Shown in pieces: positions 12,894 to 24,995 of a DNA stretch of 64,000 bases. Source of the stretch: Apostichopus japonicus (taxonomy: Eukaryota; Echinodermata; Holothuroidea; Aspidochirotida; Stichopodidae); contig NC_092581.1 in assembly GCF_037975245.1 (NCBI RefSeq), positions 1,688,501 through 1,752,500 of the forward strand, written 5' to 3'. The position numbers and the translations under genes are program-made. Position 1 is the stretch's first letter, and each line of letters starts with the position of its first letter. The notes beneath the pieces are model-generated. The model saw only the letters and a list, made by a program, of their open reading frames with translations. It was not told the DNA's origin and did not search any database.

Positions 12894-13536
12894 TACTAAA
12901 ACGGATGACAATTGCGTTACACATAACGATTGACAATATGTTGTGCACACTAAAAAATTGCGTTGACTTAAACGAATGACAGTAATGACAGCACAGACAT
13001 TTGCTTCAACCGGATATCACAGTTCAGACTTCAAGGGTATATTAAACTCGCCACGCAAACCGAGCGGACGCGAAGTGCGTGGCTTACAGATCTAGTAAAG
13101 TACAGACAAGATACAATGCACCTTATAGTAAGCAAAATTGTATGTCTGATTTAAAAAGTAAATTTAACATCATTTTTCCGATTTTAATCGTTCGAAATTA
13201 ACAATACTATAATCTTAAAACGGCTTCATCTTTCTATATAAATCTACAGAGGTAAATGTCAAAAGCACAGCACTCCAGCGCATTCTCGCATAAAAACTTT
13301 CCCTGTGGTTTCTATCCCTAAATTACACCAAAACCCTGCAACCACGTAACATGCGATTTTCCTCAACTCATTTTTGCGCAGAAAACCATGCAATAACCGC
13401 ATTTACTCCACTCCGTTAATCATTTTATCTCTTCTCACCACTGTCATTTGTTGTCTTTTGTTGTCATTCGCTGTCATTCGCGAATGATAATTAACCCTGT
13501 ACAAAGTCAATTGTCATTCGGTCATTCTTTTTAGTT
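12894..13536. mobile_element. Possible small TIR element (MITE-like)
   Basis: The left side reads ACTAAAACGGATGACAATTG and the right side, reverse-complemented, gives ACTAAAAAGAATGACCGAATGACAATTG-like sequence with an 8-bp gap between matching blocks, so the ends look like imperfect inverted repeats. Several TGTCATTCG repeats lie near the right end. An internal hairpin with GCCACGCA/TGCGTGGC arms is at 13051-13084. No convincing target duplication was found and nothing is coded. Confidence 0.35.
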
Positions 13537-14238
13537 TGCAAGATTGGTGTTTGCTTACCGGCAAAAATCTGGTGACTGCTGAAGTGTCTTCAGCCCGCGC
13601 TGCCCATAGACGTTAACCTCGAAATAGGCCCGTGTGATGTAATTCACATATAAACCTTAGGCCCTGCCTAATTGTGCATCGTTTTATTGTACATCCACCA
13701 TGGTCTCTTGTGTGAAGGTTTGCGAAAAGTTCCCACTAGGCTAGTTCATGAGCTACTTTGGCCTAGCCCTGACTAGCCTACGCTACGTATCGTATGCAAG
13801 TATTACTAGCTGGCTAAAAATTCGTAAGCCTAGCCCTAGGCCTACTTTAATATCCCATAAATCAATCATCTTGTTATGTAATAGAAAGATTAAAATCACA
13901 TACCTTTATCTCTTAACGGTAAAATAATTTAATTATCCAAGCCACTGTCTTATCTAATCACAGTCTTTGTCCATTACGCTTTTGCATTTGACCGATCTTA
14001 ATGGCATTGAAGACTCACCCCAAACCGCGTGCCGCGCTCTGAAAAGGTTAACTTTCCGTTGCTTGCAAGTGAAGTTTTCTTCTTGTCGCTACAAAATGCA
14101 GACAGTAATGAAACGTTATACCGTGTTATCCTTTATCTAGACCTGAGATGTCCATAGCTGTTGTGTACACTGTGTTGTGGGTATTGAGCGTAGCTATCAT
14201 CGAGTTTAATAAATCTGGAGAAACTATCACAAAGTCAA

Positions 14239-14800
14239 TACGCGCATACGCGCGTACCATGCATGGTACGTCATGTAATGTGTTCCAGGGTAGTAGTAGT
14301 ACTAATATATCACTCTCCCCATTACGCATGATGATTTGACCACAACCACAGTGTATGCGTGCTTAGAGCAGCAGACGACACCCGTTACCTTGCAATAACC
14401 GTGCCTGTAGCCTAACGTGATAGCTATATTCCTGTCTAGCAGCATTAGGCTCTGTTCCATGGAGAATTCCGTGGTTGCACTGAACGCTCACCCTTGACAA
14501 CCGTGGAACTACTGATTTGGTTCACACGCAGTGATTGATGAATACACATCGAGTTATGTACGCGAACAGCAGACGACACTTAACGATGTTCCAGACGACA
14601 CTCTCAACTGAATTTTCACTAAAAATGCCGTTGAGATGTACCAGTACCTTCTTACGCCGTTAGTTCCCATGTCCGATCCGTCTTGGTGCAAATCTTTCAA
14701 GAAGTCACTAACACTATTCTCGAACTGCTACAGAGAAATATAAGTTTGGTACCACCCTGGAGCACATCACATGACCCTCCATGCATGGTACGCGTACGGT
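14239..14800. repeat. Inverted repeat, arms of about 55 bp, 0.5 kb apart
   Basis: The left arm (about 14243-14296) contains GCGTACCATGCATGGTACG, then GTCATGTAATGTGTTCCAGG. The right arm (about 14743-14800), read on the minus strand, contains GCGTACCATGCATGG, then GTCATGTGATGTGCTCCAGG. The arms match at roughly 80% or more. This may be the remnant of a foldback or MITE element; exact ends and target duplication are not clear. Confidence 0.55.
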
Positions 14801-15070
14801 AGAAAGCTGTGTGTGTATTTTCTGGGATCGATGGTGGTGTCTAACACTTCTGTTACACCTCATTCGAAACTAGGTCAGATTACCGGCATGAGACGTTTCT
14901 TTGTGCGCGAGTCTTCACACCCTTTAACGCGTAAGATGCAAGGGATTGTGAGCCGAATGGATTCCAGGACCGGATCAGGCATGAGAATGACGTCACATAT
15001 ATACAACTTCATTTCGTGAATGGGGATTAGTAGACAAGGGATCAAGAAAGAGAAGAAATTTTATATATAT

Positions 15071-15212
<142 letters not shown>

Positions 15213-15489
15213 CATAGGAAGTCCATGTTACAACCTGCTCAGTCCAAATTTTCTTTACAAACAAAGATGTGTATGAAGTTTTGAAGAATATTTGAAATTA
15301 ACTTCCTTTTTGCTCTCTACCATATATACCCAATCCTTTCAACTGACTAAAATGGCCTTAATTAATTAACTGGCTAATTAGTTAGTAGGATTTTTAATAA
15401 TTAATGATTATTAGATAATTAACTAGTTAACAATGTTTTTTAAGTAATTAATCTAATTAACCAATTGGTTAATTAGCTAACATATTTCA

Positions 15490-16700
15490 GCAGTTACAAT
15501 TCGTTTATGATGTCATTCAAGGTCTGAATTAAAAAAAAAAAAATTGAGTGAACTCCCATGAAACTTGCAGTGTTAGTGTACTTTCTCACTTCAGTAAAAC
15601 AGTATAGTAGTAGAACTGGTATACGGGTTTTAAGTATGGCAATTTAACTCCCTTTTCCATGAATTTTTCTTCTCCGTTAACCACAACCATGCGTGGGGGT
15701 AAAGCAATTTGTGATTAGCAACTCCTATTTCATCAGTCTATGATAAATTTAGCCCCTCCCTCGACCAGTTGCACGGAAATTGAAAACAGAGCACATAAAT
15801 GCCCTATGTACCATGGCCTATAGATGTTGTGATGATACACGCAGCACCATACAAATTGATGAAAAGCAGCAATGTCCTCGTGATGACACGTCATTGAGCT
15901 GATAGTAGGCCCTATAGAATCAGGCACTGCGCAGGTCACGTGTCGGCATTGCGCAGGTGCTAGGTTAGGCTCGGCCTGATATATAATTTCTACAATATGG
16001 TACTTACTCCTAACGCTTGCCACAGGAAAACCTATGCGTCTGGTAGATACTTTTTAACTTGTGTATTTATTTTACACTATGTCCTGTAACTTATGAAGTT
16101 GTGTATACACATACATGATGGTGCCAGATATGGTGGTGAGAGGTAGTCTGTATTGATAGGGGGGGGGGGGGGAGGGGAGGCCCCGTCTGTCCTGGCTTAA
16201 CTACAAGCCTGTATATAACAAAGTTGACGTTATTAATAAAGCAGATTGTGCCAAAATAATAAAAAATTCTCTTTGCTCTAAATAAACAAATATACAAAAG
16301 AAAAAACACAACAAACAGATTCTTTTAACTTAATTATTTTAATTTTTATAGAAGAAAAGCTTTTATTTTAATGAATATGAATGAAATATCAAATTTAAAA
16401 AATTTGTAAAATATAAAAGTTTGTTTTCTGGAATGTCACGCCACTTGGTATATAAGTTCGAATGTGGTCTTCAAGGATCACAGCGGCGAGCTATAATATG
16501 AGTAAACTGCAGTGTTTGTTGATCATTTCGTCTATATTGATCCTTCCCAAAACACTTCATCTCTTCGGATCAAGCTCTAACAAAATCTGCATAGTCGATC
16601 CTTTTTGTCCTTTACTGCATGCAGAGAACAAATTTCACTTCTGATAATAGGATTAGAAGTTTTATGAATAGAAGTTTGAGTCAATTGTCTCAAAGGTTCG
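15490..16700. other. Intergenic DNA downstream of the kinase gene
   Basis: No supportable gene. It contains a poly-A run near 15530, a G-run (16160-16180) with G-quadruplex potential and AT-rich sequence. Short open frames here show no domain-like pattern and no splice-phase partners. Confidence 0.4.
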
Positions 16701-16708
16701 CTCCTGGG

Positions 16709-19700
16709 TCAGCGGTGACAGGAGTAACGTGTTAGATGCATGTTACTAAGAGGAGCGTGTGTCTGGATCAGCTGCTCTAAATCCCCAATAACAACTCGTC
16801 TGTTCGGATCGGGATCTAACAAACGTTGTAGAATAGTTTTAGCTCCGATGGGGATGTTGTAATGCCATTTTAAAGGCTTCCTTTGTGCTTTCCTCAGAGA
16901 AGAGAAAGGTAGCCGTCCAAAGATCATGTAATAGTACATGACACCCACTGACCAGACGGTAGACTTGACCAAGTCGCACGATCCAGCGTTACGTCGTTCG
17001 GGAGCCATGTTCCATACCTTTGTACCGCCAGCTGATGTTACGATACACTGACCATTGACGAGCTTCTTGGCTAGACCACAATCGATGGCTTTTAGCTGGT
17101 CTTGACCACAAATCAACAAGTTACTTGGTTTCAGGTCTCCATGTAACCAGCCACATTGATGGATAGCCAACACCATCGATACGAGCTGCTTGAGGAAGGA
17201 GAAGGCCACCCATGGAAGCAGGGGCTTGTGTTGCCTTAAATAGGTATCGAACGAGAGGCATCCCATTGGTTTCTCCATCACAAAGAAGAACACATCATCG
17301 TTGCCCAGGGAGACCTCACCGAAGCCGAGAAGATCCACAACACTGGTCACAGATTCCATTGCGATCAGAGCTTCTGCCTCTACAGGTATCTGATCATTCT
17401 GACCTGGGAGGTTGGTCCATGAATAAATATCATCGCATAAGGTAAGCTTGATGGCAACCTCCTGTTAAGATATCACAAGAGAAGGCTAATTAAGTAATAT
17501 TGAAAATATGAGGTAATTTTCAAATATTATAATGGTATAAAGTAAAAACAGCGTTAAAAATATGGAGCCAACAACAATATCGAAACTATAAATGGAATTA
17601 AATGTCCAACTGCACATTACGTTAAGTTTGACGAAATTTAGAACTACATGTTTCTTATAGAAAATGTATTATTTACCTGACCGGAGTTGTTCAGAGGTCT
17701 TCCGTTGTAGACCAAACCAAAACCACCTCTACCAATCTGATCATTAAGAAGCTCGTAACCGGATCTTCGCACTTCTGCCTTGACCATGGCCATGTTGTCA
17801 CGTGGTACTAACACCTGTCGACTGGAACCGGAAGTGGAACCAGTACTGCTTCTGCCACCGCTAGCCCGACTGCCATTATTGTGAGTACTGGCACCGTTAC
17901 GAGTATTCCCACCTCCGTAACCAACAGCACCGCGGCTGTTACTAGTATTACTACCGCTGCTACCATAACTGGTGCTTCCTCCACTGCTAGAAGAAGACGT
18001 GCTGCTACGAGTCCTCTGTAGAGAGAAAAAAACGGAGGATATCAAAACTTACTTGAGACGAGAAGCCGAAATGTAGAGCGGGAGAGTAGATGGTGTGATC
18101 AATGACCTAAGACTATGTACACAAGAAAGAAAAAACGTCACGTCTAAGAAAAGAGATGGTATGATTTTACCGACATAACATTATATCAGTTTTCATCCTA
18201 TACATAAGATCTAAGACCTTTTAACCTAGGTATCGCAAGGTTACATCATGTATGATCAGCGGTTTATTTTTACACTTATAGCGCATGAATAAACCTTTGA
18301 TTTTGTAGGTCCATGTCCTCACAAAAGTTTAAACACTTGCCTATTTCTTATATCCTATCTGTTAATTATTCATATCTTTTTCTCCATCTAATTTAATTGA
18401 TTTATGCTTGCTAAGGTTTATTTTTCTATTAGGGTTGTACAGCGCTATTGACTACTTCGTAGATTTTAGCCCTTTATAAGTTCATTTATTATTATTATTA
18501 TTATTTATTTGTTATACATCAAAATATATTACCGTTATTTACTTTCGTATAATAACAACAATATTAGGTCTATATGACAAAGTTAATAGCCTATTCTTAT
18601 AACAGTCACTTTACACATTGATCAGGAAAAAGAAATTAGTATGCAAACCTTTCTCTTATTGTCATTTTGTCCATTAGGGCCGGCCATGGGTCCTCGGCAA
18701 CGACAAGAACGACGAAGTTCTTCTTTAAGTTTCAGATTTTGATCTTCAATCTCCTTGTAGCTCCTGTAATCAACGATAAATGTTAAAATGCTTCATAGGA
18801 AGTTTGCATAAAGTGAATTTTAAGACTGTTGATAAACAAGAGAAGGGTTTAACTGACCAATCACCAAGCTTTCGTTTGGTATTGCACTTACGTCATACAT
18901 AATCAACTAATAGACGCAATATTTCATGTGCTGTTTCTACTCCAGTCAGCCGGGACAGATTGCTAATGTTTAAAATTAGAGAGATGGATGAAAAAATACC
19001 GCTTTCTTGATAGAACTCTAAAATAGAATCTGAAGGTGGGAAATTATACTATTTGTGCTAAATTTTCAACCAATAAAATTAATACAGTACTCTACATGCA
19101 CACTTTGGCTCAGCGAATCCCTGTCTCCCACACAGCTATAACTCTAAACCTTTAAATTTAAGAACTTACTTCAGCAAAGAGCTGACATCCAAGGCCAGTG
19201 TATCAAACACTGAGTCTATCTCTCTTCCAACATAACGGTTTCTTGAATCCTTGCAGAAGCCAAGTAAACCTGGAATTGGTGAAATGGTGAATAAATTAAG
19301 TGAAAATAGTAGTCAAGTAAAAGTAAAGTGTAAACCTCAAGGGACACATAAGACTTAACCGTATTGGTTGTTTTCAATTTACATGTTACCAAGTAGTGTA
19401 CCTAGAATAATTGGCACCCAGAACGGATCCTTCCTTGTCACCCCATGCAGGAGATACCGTCCTGGTGGAGGGATCTAAGGGGTCTAAAGGGGTCTAAAGG
19501 GATGTCCCCCTCCCCCTTTGAAGAAGTTTATGTAAAGTGGCTTAGATGCAAAATGGTGCTATATGTGTCAAAGCTTTGAACTGACTATATGATCAATATA
19601 TGGCATGGCACTCCTCCCTGAGTGGTACCCGTACAGTAACCCCCCCCCCACCCAACCACCACCCGCTTAGTAAGCCCCTGAAGCTATACCTAAGAGACAG

Positions 19701-20128
19701 TGTAAGACAGGAAACTGTTTGTCATGCAGTTTTATGTAAACGGTTTTTTTGCCGGAAATTCGCTATTTTTCGCCATCAATTTTTAGTCGTACTAAGCATG
19801 ATACGACGCCAATTTCATGTACCCATTAATCAATTGAGCATATATATTATATTATATTATGTAAAGTGCTTTTGAACTTGACTCGAAAGCATCTGGCAAC
19901 AGTAGTGTGAGTGACGTCATCATAGCTGTTCATCTGAAATCACGTTTTATTTCTCTATGATGTTTAATTTTAGTTTGAAGAGGACAACCAACCTTTTCGT
20001 CAGTAAAGTTATATATACACTTTAAAATCAAAACCTAACATAGATTATTTAAAATTACCCACAGATAATAAAATATCGTGTTACTTACCAGCCAGGCGAA
20101 GCAAATCAAAAGTTAATTTTTGATTCAT
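16709..20128 (-). CDS. PIM-like serine/threonine protein kinase, complete five-exon gene
   Basis: Exons 20128-20089 (ATG), 19269-19170, 18763-18649, 18015-17677 and 17461-16709 (stop TGA) join in frame across four GT/AG introns to give 448 residues. The start is the first ATG of a 13-codon exon (MNQKLTFDLLRLAG). Residues about 60-80 look like a short coiled coil and 86-150 are Ser/Gly/Asn-rich. The kinase domain starts near 172: glycine loop GRGGFGLVY (about 180), VAIK lysine 203, hinge MEKP, catalytic HGDLKPSN (Asp about 307), metal-binding DCG in place of DFG (about 325), and MAPE (about 350). The segment STVWSVGVMYYYMIFGRLPF closely follows PIM kinases, which also have VWS where most kinases have D-x-W. 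The Pro in the hinge and the W-x-x-LPG segment also fit PIM. Vertebrate PIMs lack such an N-terminal extension. HRD is HGD here, but Lys, both Asp and the Glu remain, so activity is plausible. Family assignment is from motif memory. Confidence 0.85.
18420..18512. mobile_element. SINE/LINE 3' tail in kinase intron 3
   Basis: The sequence runs TTGTACAGCGCTATTGACTA, then TTTTAGCCCTTTATAAGTTC, then ATTTATTATTATTATT. This 'tgta(c/a)agcgct ... ctatataag ... (ATT)n' layout is the widespread 3' end of CR1/L2-type LINEs and the SINEs that share it. The rest of the element is not recognisable. It lies between the exons ending at 18649 and starting at 18015. Confidence 0.55.
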
Positions 20129-21350
20129 TCTTTGATTCGATGAAATCACAAAGATTTCTAGAAGCTTTCGAAAGTACGTATGTAACGCTTATATAGCAAT
20201 ATGTATATGTGATGTTTTAATGTGTGTCTCTTGTTGTCATTGTGAAGGTAAGCACAACCCACTGTTTCGTCACTATATATGCAAATAGTGCGCGCATGTA
20301 CGCAAAGCATCAATGCATACCCTTTTAATACTGGTTACCTTACCTGCCGTGGACGCTCTTCGTAGTGCGCAGGTATAGATTGCTCTGCGCGTATAGACAA
20401 TCCCAGAGATATGGTACGGCGCTATACAAAATCTTTGTCCAATAAAAGTATATATACCAAACGATATTACTGTATTACGCTGCACGTAAACCTATTGTGG
20501 AGCGTAAAGGCGCTGTAACATGTCTCTGCTTCATACACACAGAAATATGATTCCAGCACATACTTGCGCCTGCCGCCTGCGTAATTTCATTGAATGTTTT
20601 GCATATTTTTACGCATTCTAATCGATGTGCAGATTTTATGCAGTACAGTACTCAAAGTAGGCTCAAGATTCTATGCTTCTTGCACACAAAACCATGACGC
20701 TAGTCTCATAGTAAAATTAACCTTCTATAAAACCTACATAAATTCCTGAAGAATCCGTCACATTCAAATTAATTTCAAAAGTCACTCCTGAATAACACGG
20801 AACTTGCACTCAGGTTTGGTTACGCGTAAATAATTATTTTAGCCAATTCTATCATGTTTATAGTAAAGCGATGTCGGTGCGACATTTTAAGTTTACAAAT
20901 ATAATATTACACAGGCTCATTAAATATAAGGCTGCATCATTCACAAAAGGTAATTTAAATTTGTTAATATATGAGGTTACGAAAACAGATTCTATACTTG
21001 TTGAGAATTCCTTCATGATATTAACCTTACTAGTTTGTTTTACGTTTTCCTTGAAACTTCTTTGAAAATCTTATAGGCCTACTCTTCGACTCTTAATATT
21101 AAACTTGAAGGCTCGAGAAATTTTTCTTCATATTTGTGGCAGTGCGCTTGCAATACGCAATTACGTAGCACCATGTATCTGCCTAACTGTCTAACTTTTA
21201 TTCATAGAAAGTATTGATGTTGCAGATCTGTACTTTGGAGACTTGAGCAACAATGATAGGCCTACTGGCGAGTGAAATTTGGCGAGTAGATTTTTAGCCA
21301 CTGTCGCCAAATAGCGAGTAGCCTACTTTGTCGAGGCCTGAAAACCTTCA
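20129..21350. other. Upstream region of the kinase gene
   Basis: Contains the likely promoter and 5' UTR of the minus-strand kinase gene. A relatively CpG-richer patch lies at about 20280-20530 (GCGCGCATGTACGC and similar words). No TATA box or exon can be fixed by eye, and no gene was recognised in the remainder. Confidence 0.35.
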
Positions 21351-21414
21351 ATCCATGATTTCTACAAAGAGAAATCATGTTCTAACATGATTTCTCATTG
21401 TAGAAATCATGGAT
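21351..21414. repeat. 64-bp near-perfect palindrome (hairpin)
   Basis: The left arm ATCCATGATTTCTACAA plus GAGAAATCATGTT is mirrored by AACATGATTTCTC plus TTGTAGAAATCATGGAT with almost no loop; only about one pair is mismatched in each arm. It lies at the left edge of an older dispersed repeat just before the nested transposons. Confidence 0.85.
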
Positions 21415-21829
21415 ACTTTTCAGTACATGGTATACGGATCTGCCATATTGAGTACAAGAATCCTATTGCTTGTGAGGTCAAATCTCCCATAGGTCACCAG
21501 ATGTCAAACTCTGAAAAACCTTTTACATCAGGGGCGGATCCGGGGGGGCCGACCCGGCCCCGGCCCCCCCCCTTTTTGGAAATCAGTTGCGTTTTTTTAT
21601 GTGGGAGTACTTTAAATTCCTAATAGGCATAACTTGGTGAAAGAAAAGCCTAATATATATCCAGCTGTTCTTCCCTGAAACGCGATCGTTTTATTCCAAA
21701 TTTGAAACTAAGGCAATTACCAGGCCTACGCGACATCACGTATTAATTAGATACGGCTCAGTACTATAGTGCTGACTATTACTGTCAGGGAAAATCAATG
21801 CACAGTTAGCAAGTATATCATAATTATCT

Positions 21830-23837
21830 GAATGAAACGGGGTGTAGGCGGTTTTACACTATCTAACGCAACGTAGTCGCCAAGAACCTGAAGTATTTTT
21901 AAGGGAGGGCCCAAGGAACATGAACTTATAGCATGCTCCTCGTGGTGAAGCATAATTGCACCTATTAGGTGAACTGAGTGTACTGTTAATAGTAGGAGAG
22001 ACTAGTGTAGGTTCTTATGACCAACTAGACCGGTTTCTGCTCTCAAACTTTATAGGAGCTTCATCAGTAGTAGCCTTTGAATATTTTATATTCGGCCTGG
22101 GCGTCTCGTTCTCAAAATGCATCTATTTTCTGTGCACGAGTTTTTATGGGCTCATAATGCAGCTATAAGAGCATCTAAAAGAGCTTCGTGTGAACCTTGA
22201 GAGTCAGCTGATTCTTCGTTAGTATGAAACCTTGAGTTAACAAGTAAACCTTTGAGATTTTGGTTTTATTTTGTGATTTATTATATTATATATAATAATT
22301 TGGTCGCTGTCGGCAAATTTTGGGTCTGTCGGCAAAAGGAGAAAAGGTGAAGAGAGCGGAAGGGGAAGAAAGAAGGAAAGCTGAATATAGAGAAAAGGAG
22401 AACGGGAGCTTCTTTATCGGTTATTTCGATTTTCCAGTTCTTCATCTGATAAACTCATTCACCAATCCAATCACCCGACGCCTGCAAGTTAAAAACCTCT
22501 CGGCAAATAACTGATCATGTCACGGCCGTCAGTATAGCTAATGTAGCCAGGCTCAGCTAGACGAGTGCCAGAATCGCCGGCAACTCAGTGAAAGAAATGG
22601 AATTAAAGGCTTCCGTATAGGCCGCAGCCCATGAGTCGTGCTATCGTGTGACAACGTGTTGTTATTATCCTCTGTTCAGAATGACGTCATCGCAGATGTC
22701 ATTCGTTCTCCGTGGAAAACTTAAGGACACGGCTCACGAATTGTACACAATTTTTAACGTTTCTCGCTTGTATATCAATGAATGTTGTTATTTCTCATTA
22801 CCGGAAAGTTTTCTGAACATTTTCATCACGAAGTTTCACTATTTCAACGATCGGTGAAAGAGAAAACACAGTTCGATAATTGGTCCCAATTAATTCTTCT
22901 TCTGCCGACTGCCATAAAAATAATATCGAGATGGAAATTCTACGGTGCCAAATTTGACTTAAAATATGCACCAGATTGCATCTAAGGACGTTTCAAAACT
23001 AACAATTTTCCAAAGGGGAGGGGGAAAGCCCTCCCCTTAGACCCCTCCCCCATTTCAGTCACCACTTCCAGATCCGTCGGCAAATCTAATTTGACTTAAA
23101 ATATACACCAGATTGCATCAAAGGACGTTTCAAAACTAAAAATTTTCCAAAGGGGAGGGGGAAACCCCCTCCCCTTAGACGCCTCCCCATTTCAGTCACC
23201 ACTTCCAGATCCGTCGGCAAATCAAATTTGACTTAAAATATACACCAGATTGCATCTAAGGACGTTTCAAAACTAAAAATTTTCCAAAGGGGAGGGGCTG
23301 TCCCCTCCCCTTAGACCCCTCCCCATTTCAGTCACCACTTCCAGATCCGTCGGCAAATCAAATTTGACTTAAAATATACACCAGATTGCATCTAAGGACG
23401 TTTCAAAACTAAAAATTTTCCAAAGGGGAGGGGACAGCCCCTCCCCTTAGACCCCTCCCCATTTCAGTCACCACTTCCAGATCCGTCGGCAAATCTAATT
23501 TGACTTAAAATATACACCAGATTGCATCAAAGGACGTTTCAAAACTAAAAATTTTCCAAAGGGGAGGGGGAAACCCCCTCCCCTTAGACGCCTCCCCATT
23601 TCAGTCACCACTTCCAGATCCGTCGGCAAATCAAATTCTCCACACCCCCCCCCCAACAAAAAAACCTTCGCTACGCCCCTGAATAGGAAGCAAGAAATAA
23701 TCCACAAATTCCGATATATTTTCGGTCGGTGATCCGTTTCCGCTTATTATCAGGCCCTCCCTTAAAAATACTTCAGGTTCTTGGCGACTACGTTGCGTTA
23801 GATAGTGTAAAACCGCCTACACCCCCATTTCATTAAT
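21830..23837. mobile_element. Nested long-TIR element with about 85-bp arms
   Basis: The left arm (21831-21912: AATGAAACGGGGTGTAGGCG through TTTTTAAGGGAGGGC) is nearly the exact reverse complement of the right arm (about 23754-23835). The 19-mer AAGTATATCATAATTATCT stands directly outside both ends (21811-21829 and 23838-23856) in direct orientation, so it behaves like an unusually long target duplication. There is no transposase. Open frames at 22320-22985 show no recognisable domain. Confidence 0.65.
22950..23634. repeat. 136-137 bp tandem repeat, five copies, each with a G/C-rich hairpin
   Basis: The landmark GGACGTTTCAAAACTAA recurs at about 22986, 23123, 23260, 23396 and 23532. Every copy contains a GGGGAGGGG...CCCCTCCCC stem, then 'ttagacccctcccc', 'atttcagtcaccacttccag' and 'atccgtcggcaaat'. 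Copies are nearly identical, so amplification is recent. The sequence between the stem arms differs between copies and in two neighbours is exactly inverted (see findings). Confidence 0.9.
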
Positions 23838-24243
23838 AAGTATATCATAATTATCTCATTGAACATATCTTGTTTTATGTTTTTTCTTGGGGTGAATCTG
23901 GCGTCATAATTTTCGCGCAAAAGAAAAAACGAATCGACGCAATAATAGTGTATCCATTGTACATGCACTGTTGAGCGTTCTTAAATATGTGTCTATCGAG
24001 CACAAATATGTGCACAAAAAAGCGTGTCTGCAACGTTTCTGGTTTTTCTAGTTTTTGGCGAAATGTTTCACCATTTTGCATCTAAGCACTCACAATTAAC
24101 CAAAAATTTCCAAGGGGGAGGGGGCCCCTCCCCCTAGACCCCTCCCCCAGGACGCAGATCACTAAAGTGCTACCATCGGGATGTCGGCCCCCCCTTTCTC
24201 AAAATCCTGGATCCGCCCCTGTACATGATATCTAACGATGGAA

Positions 24244-24981
24244 TGTAATATTGTGTCGAGCCCGGCTCCTCCGATAGTAAAACTATATCGGGACTCGCGA
24301 TAGAAAGGTACTGGGATATCTTGATGCCGTTTTTATGCTTCTTCAGGAGATGTCTCGAACGGAAGAAAACAATGAGTTCACAGAAAAACAATTTGACAAG
24401 ATCGGATTTGATTAGTGATTCGGTATAATTTCTTCTCTGTCGATTCTCTTAACAAATAAAACTAAATTACAATGATTTGACTTGACTTGACTTGACTCCG
24501 TCAATGAAACAATTAGGAGTGATGAACTTTCGGCGGAGTGATAATTTTGCTGATCAAGTGATAAACTTTGCTGACGGAGTGCTCAAACTTTCGGCCTCCT
24601 TTTACTTTTAAACCTTACTTCCATCAAATCTCTCTGCGCACAATCAGAAGGCAGCCAATAAACTGACCATCCTGTATTAACTTAACGATATAAAAAATAA
24701 GTGCACTGGCACTGATCTGCCCTGATTGGTTGGGAGTTTGGAAGTCCATCCCCTTTTCTATGGAAACTTCCATACCACGTGAGAGAACCTTCTCGAATGT
24801 TCCACAGACATAATGGAATCTATTTTGGGAAAAGGCCCTGTACCAAGATTCAATAAGATAGTTAAAAACTTCTCGTGGGAAAACTGAATCCATGACCTAG
24901 ATAAATACATAAGAGGCCTGTAAGGTGTCTCGATGGAGTGTTTCGGTAACATCAAAGAGATGGTATCACTATTTCATAACA
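24244..24981 (-). repeat. 3' LTR of the retrotransposon
   Basis: 738-bp terminal repeat, essentially identical to 31486-32223. On the minus strand it begins TGTTATGAAATAGTG and ends with CAATATTACA. It contains an internal TGACT-type pentamer run (about 24477-24497). Short open frames inside it are duplicated in the other LTR and are not genes. Confidence 0.93.
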
Positions 24982-24995
24982 TCCCCCTCAATCTT
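24982..24995 (-). promoter_or_regulatory. Polypurine tract
   Basis: Read on the minus strand, GATTGAGGGGGA directly precedes the 3' LTR start TGTTATG. This is the expected position and composition of the plus-strand DNA primer site of an LTR element. Confidence 0.75.

Larger units (their letters stand above)
21529..24221. mobile_element. Non-autonomous TIR DNA element (CAGGGGCGGATCC ends)
   Basis: The left end reads CAGGGGCGGATCC and the right end finishes GGATCCGCCCCTG, a 13-bp perfect inverted repeat. TACAT flanks both sides, a 5-bp target duplication. Subterminal poly-G/CCGAC blocks occur near both ends. Removing the element restores continuous sequence of an older repeat ('ccttttacat' + 'gatatctaacg'). 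No transposase is encoded. Superfamily is not certain; the 5-bp duplication does not match hAT. It carries a further long-TIR element and the 136-bp tandem array inside. Confidence 0.7.

Noticed and set aside
13051-13084. Hairpin GCCACGCA...TGCGTGGC as a terminator or regulatory stem
   Set aside because: It is an isolated inverted repeat in a probable MITE-like stretch; intrinsic terminators do not apply in this eukaryotic setting.
16462-16644. 60-codon plus-strand frame with a hydrophobic start
   Set aside because: Lies just downstream of the kinase gene with no promoter, splice partner or domain; a chance frame in AT-rich DNA.
22320-22985. Possible transposase remnants within the nested TIR element
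   Set aside because: The three short frames show no DDE, zinc-finger or other transposase pattern that I can see.
24624-24955. Two open frames (65 and 89 codons) that occur identically at 31866-32197
   Set aside because: They lie inside the two LTR copies and have no domain pattern; the duplication comes from the LTRs.
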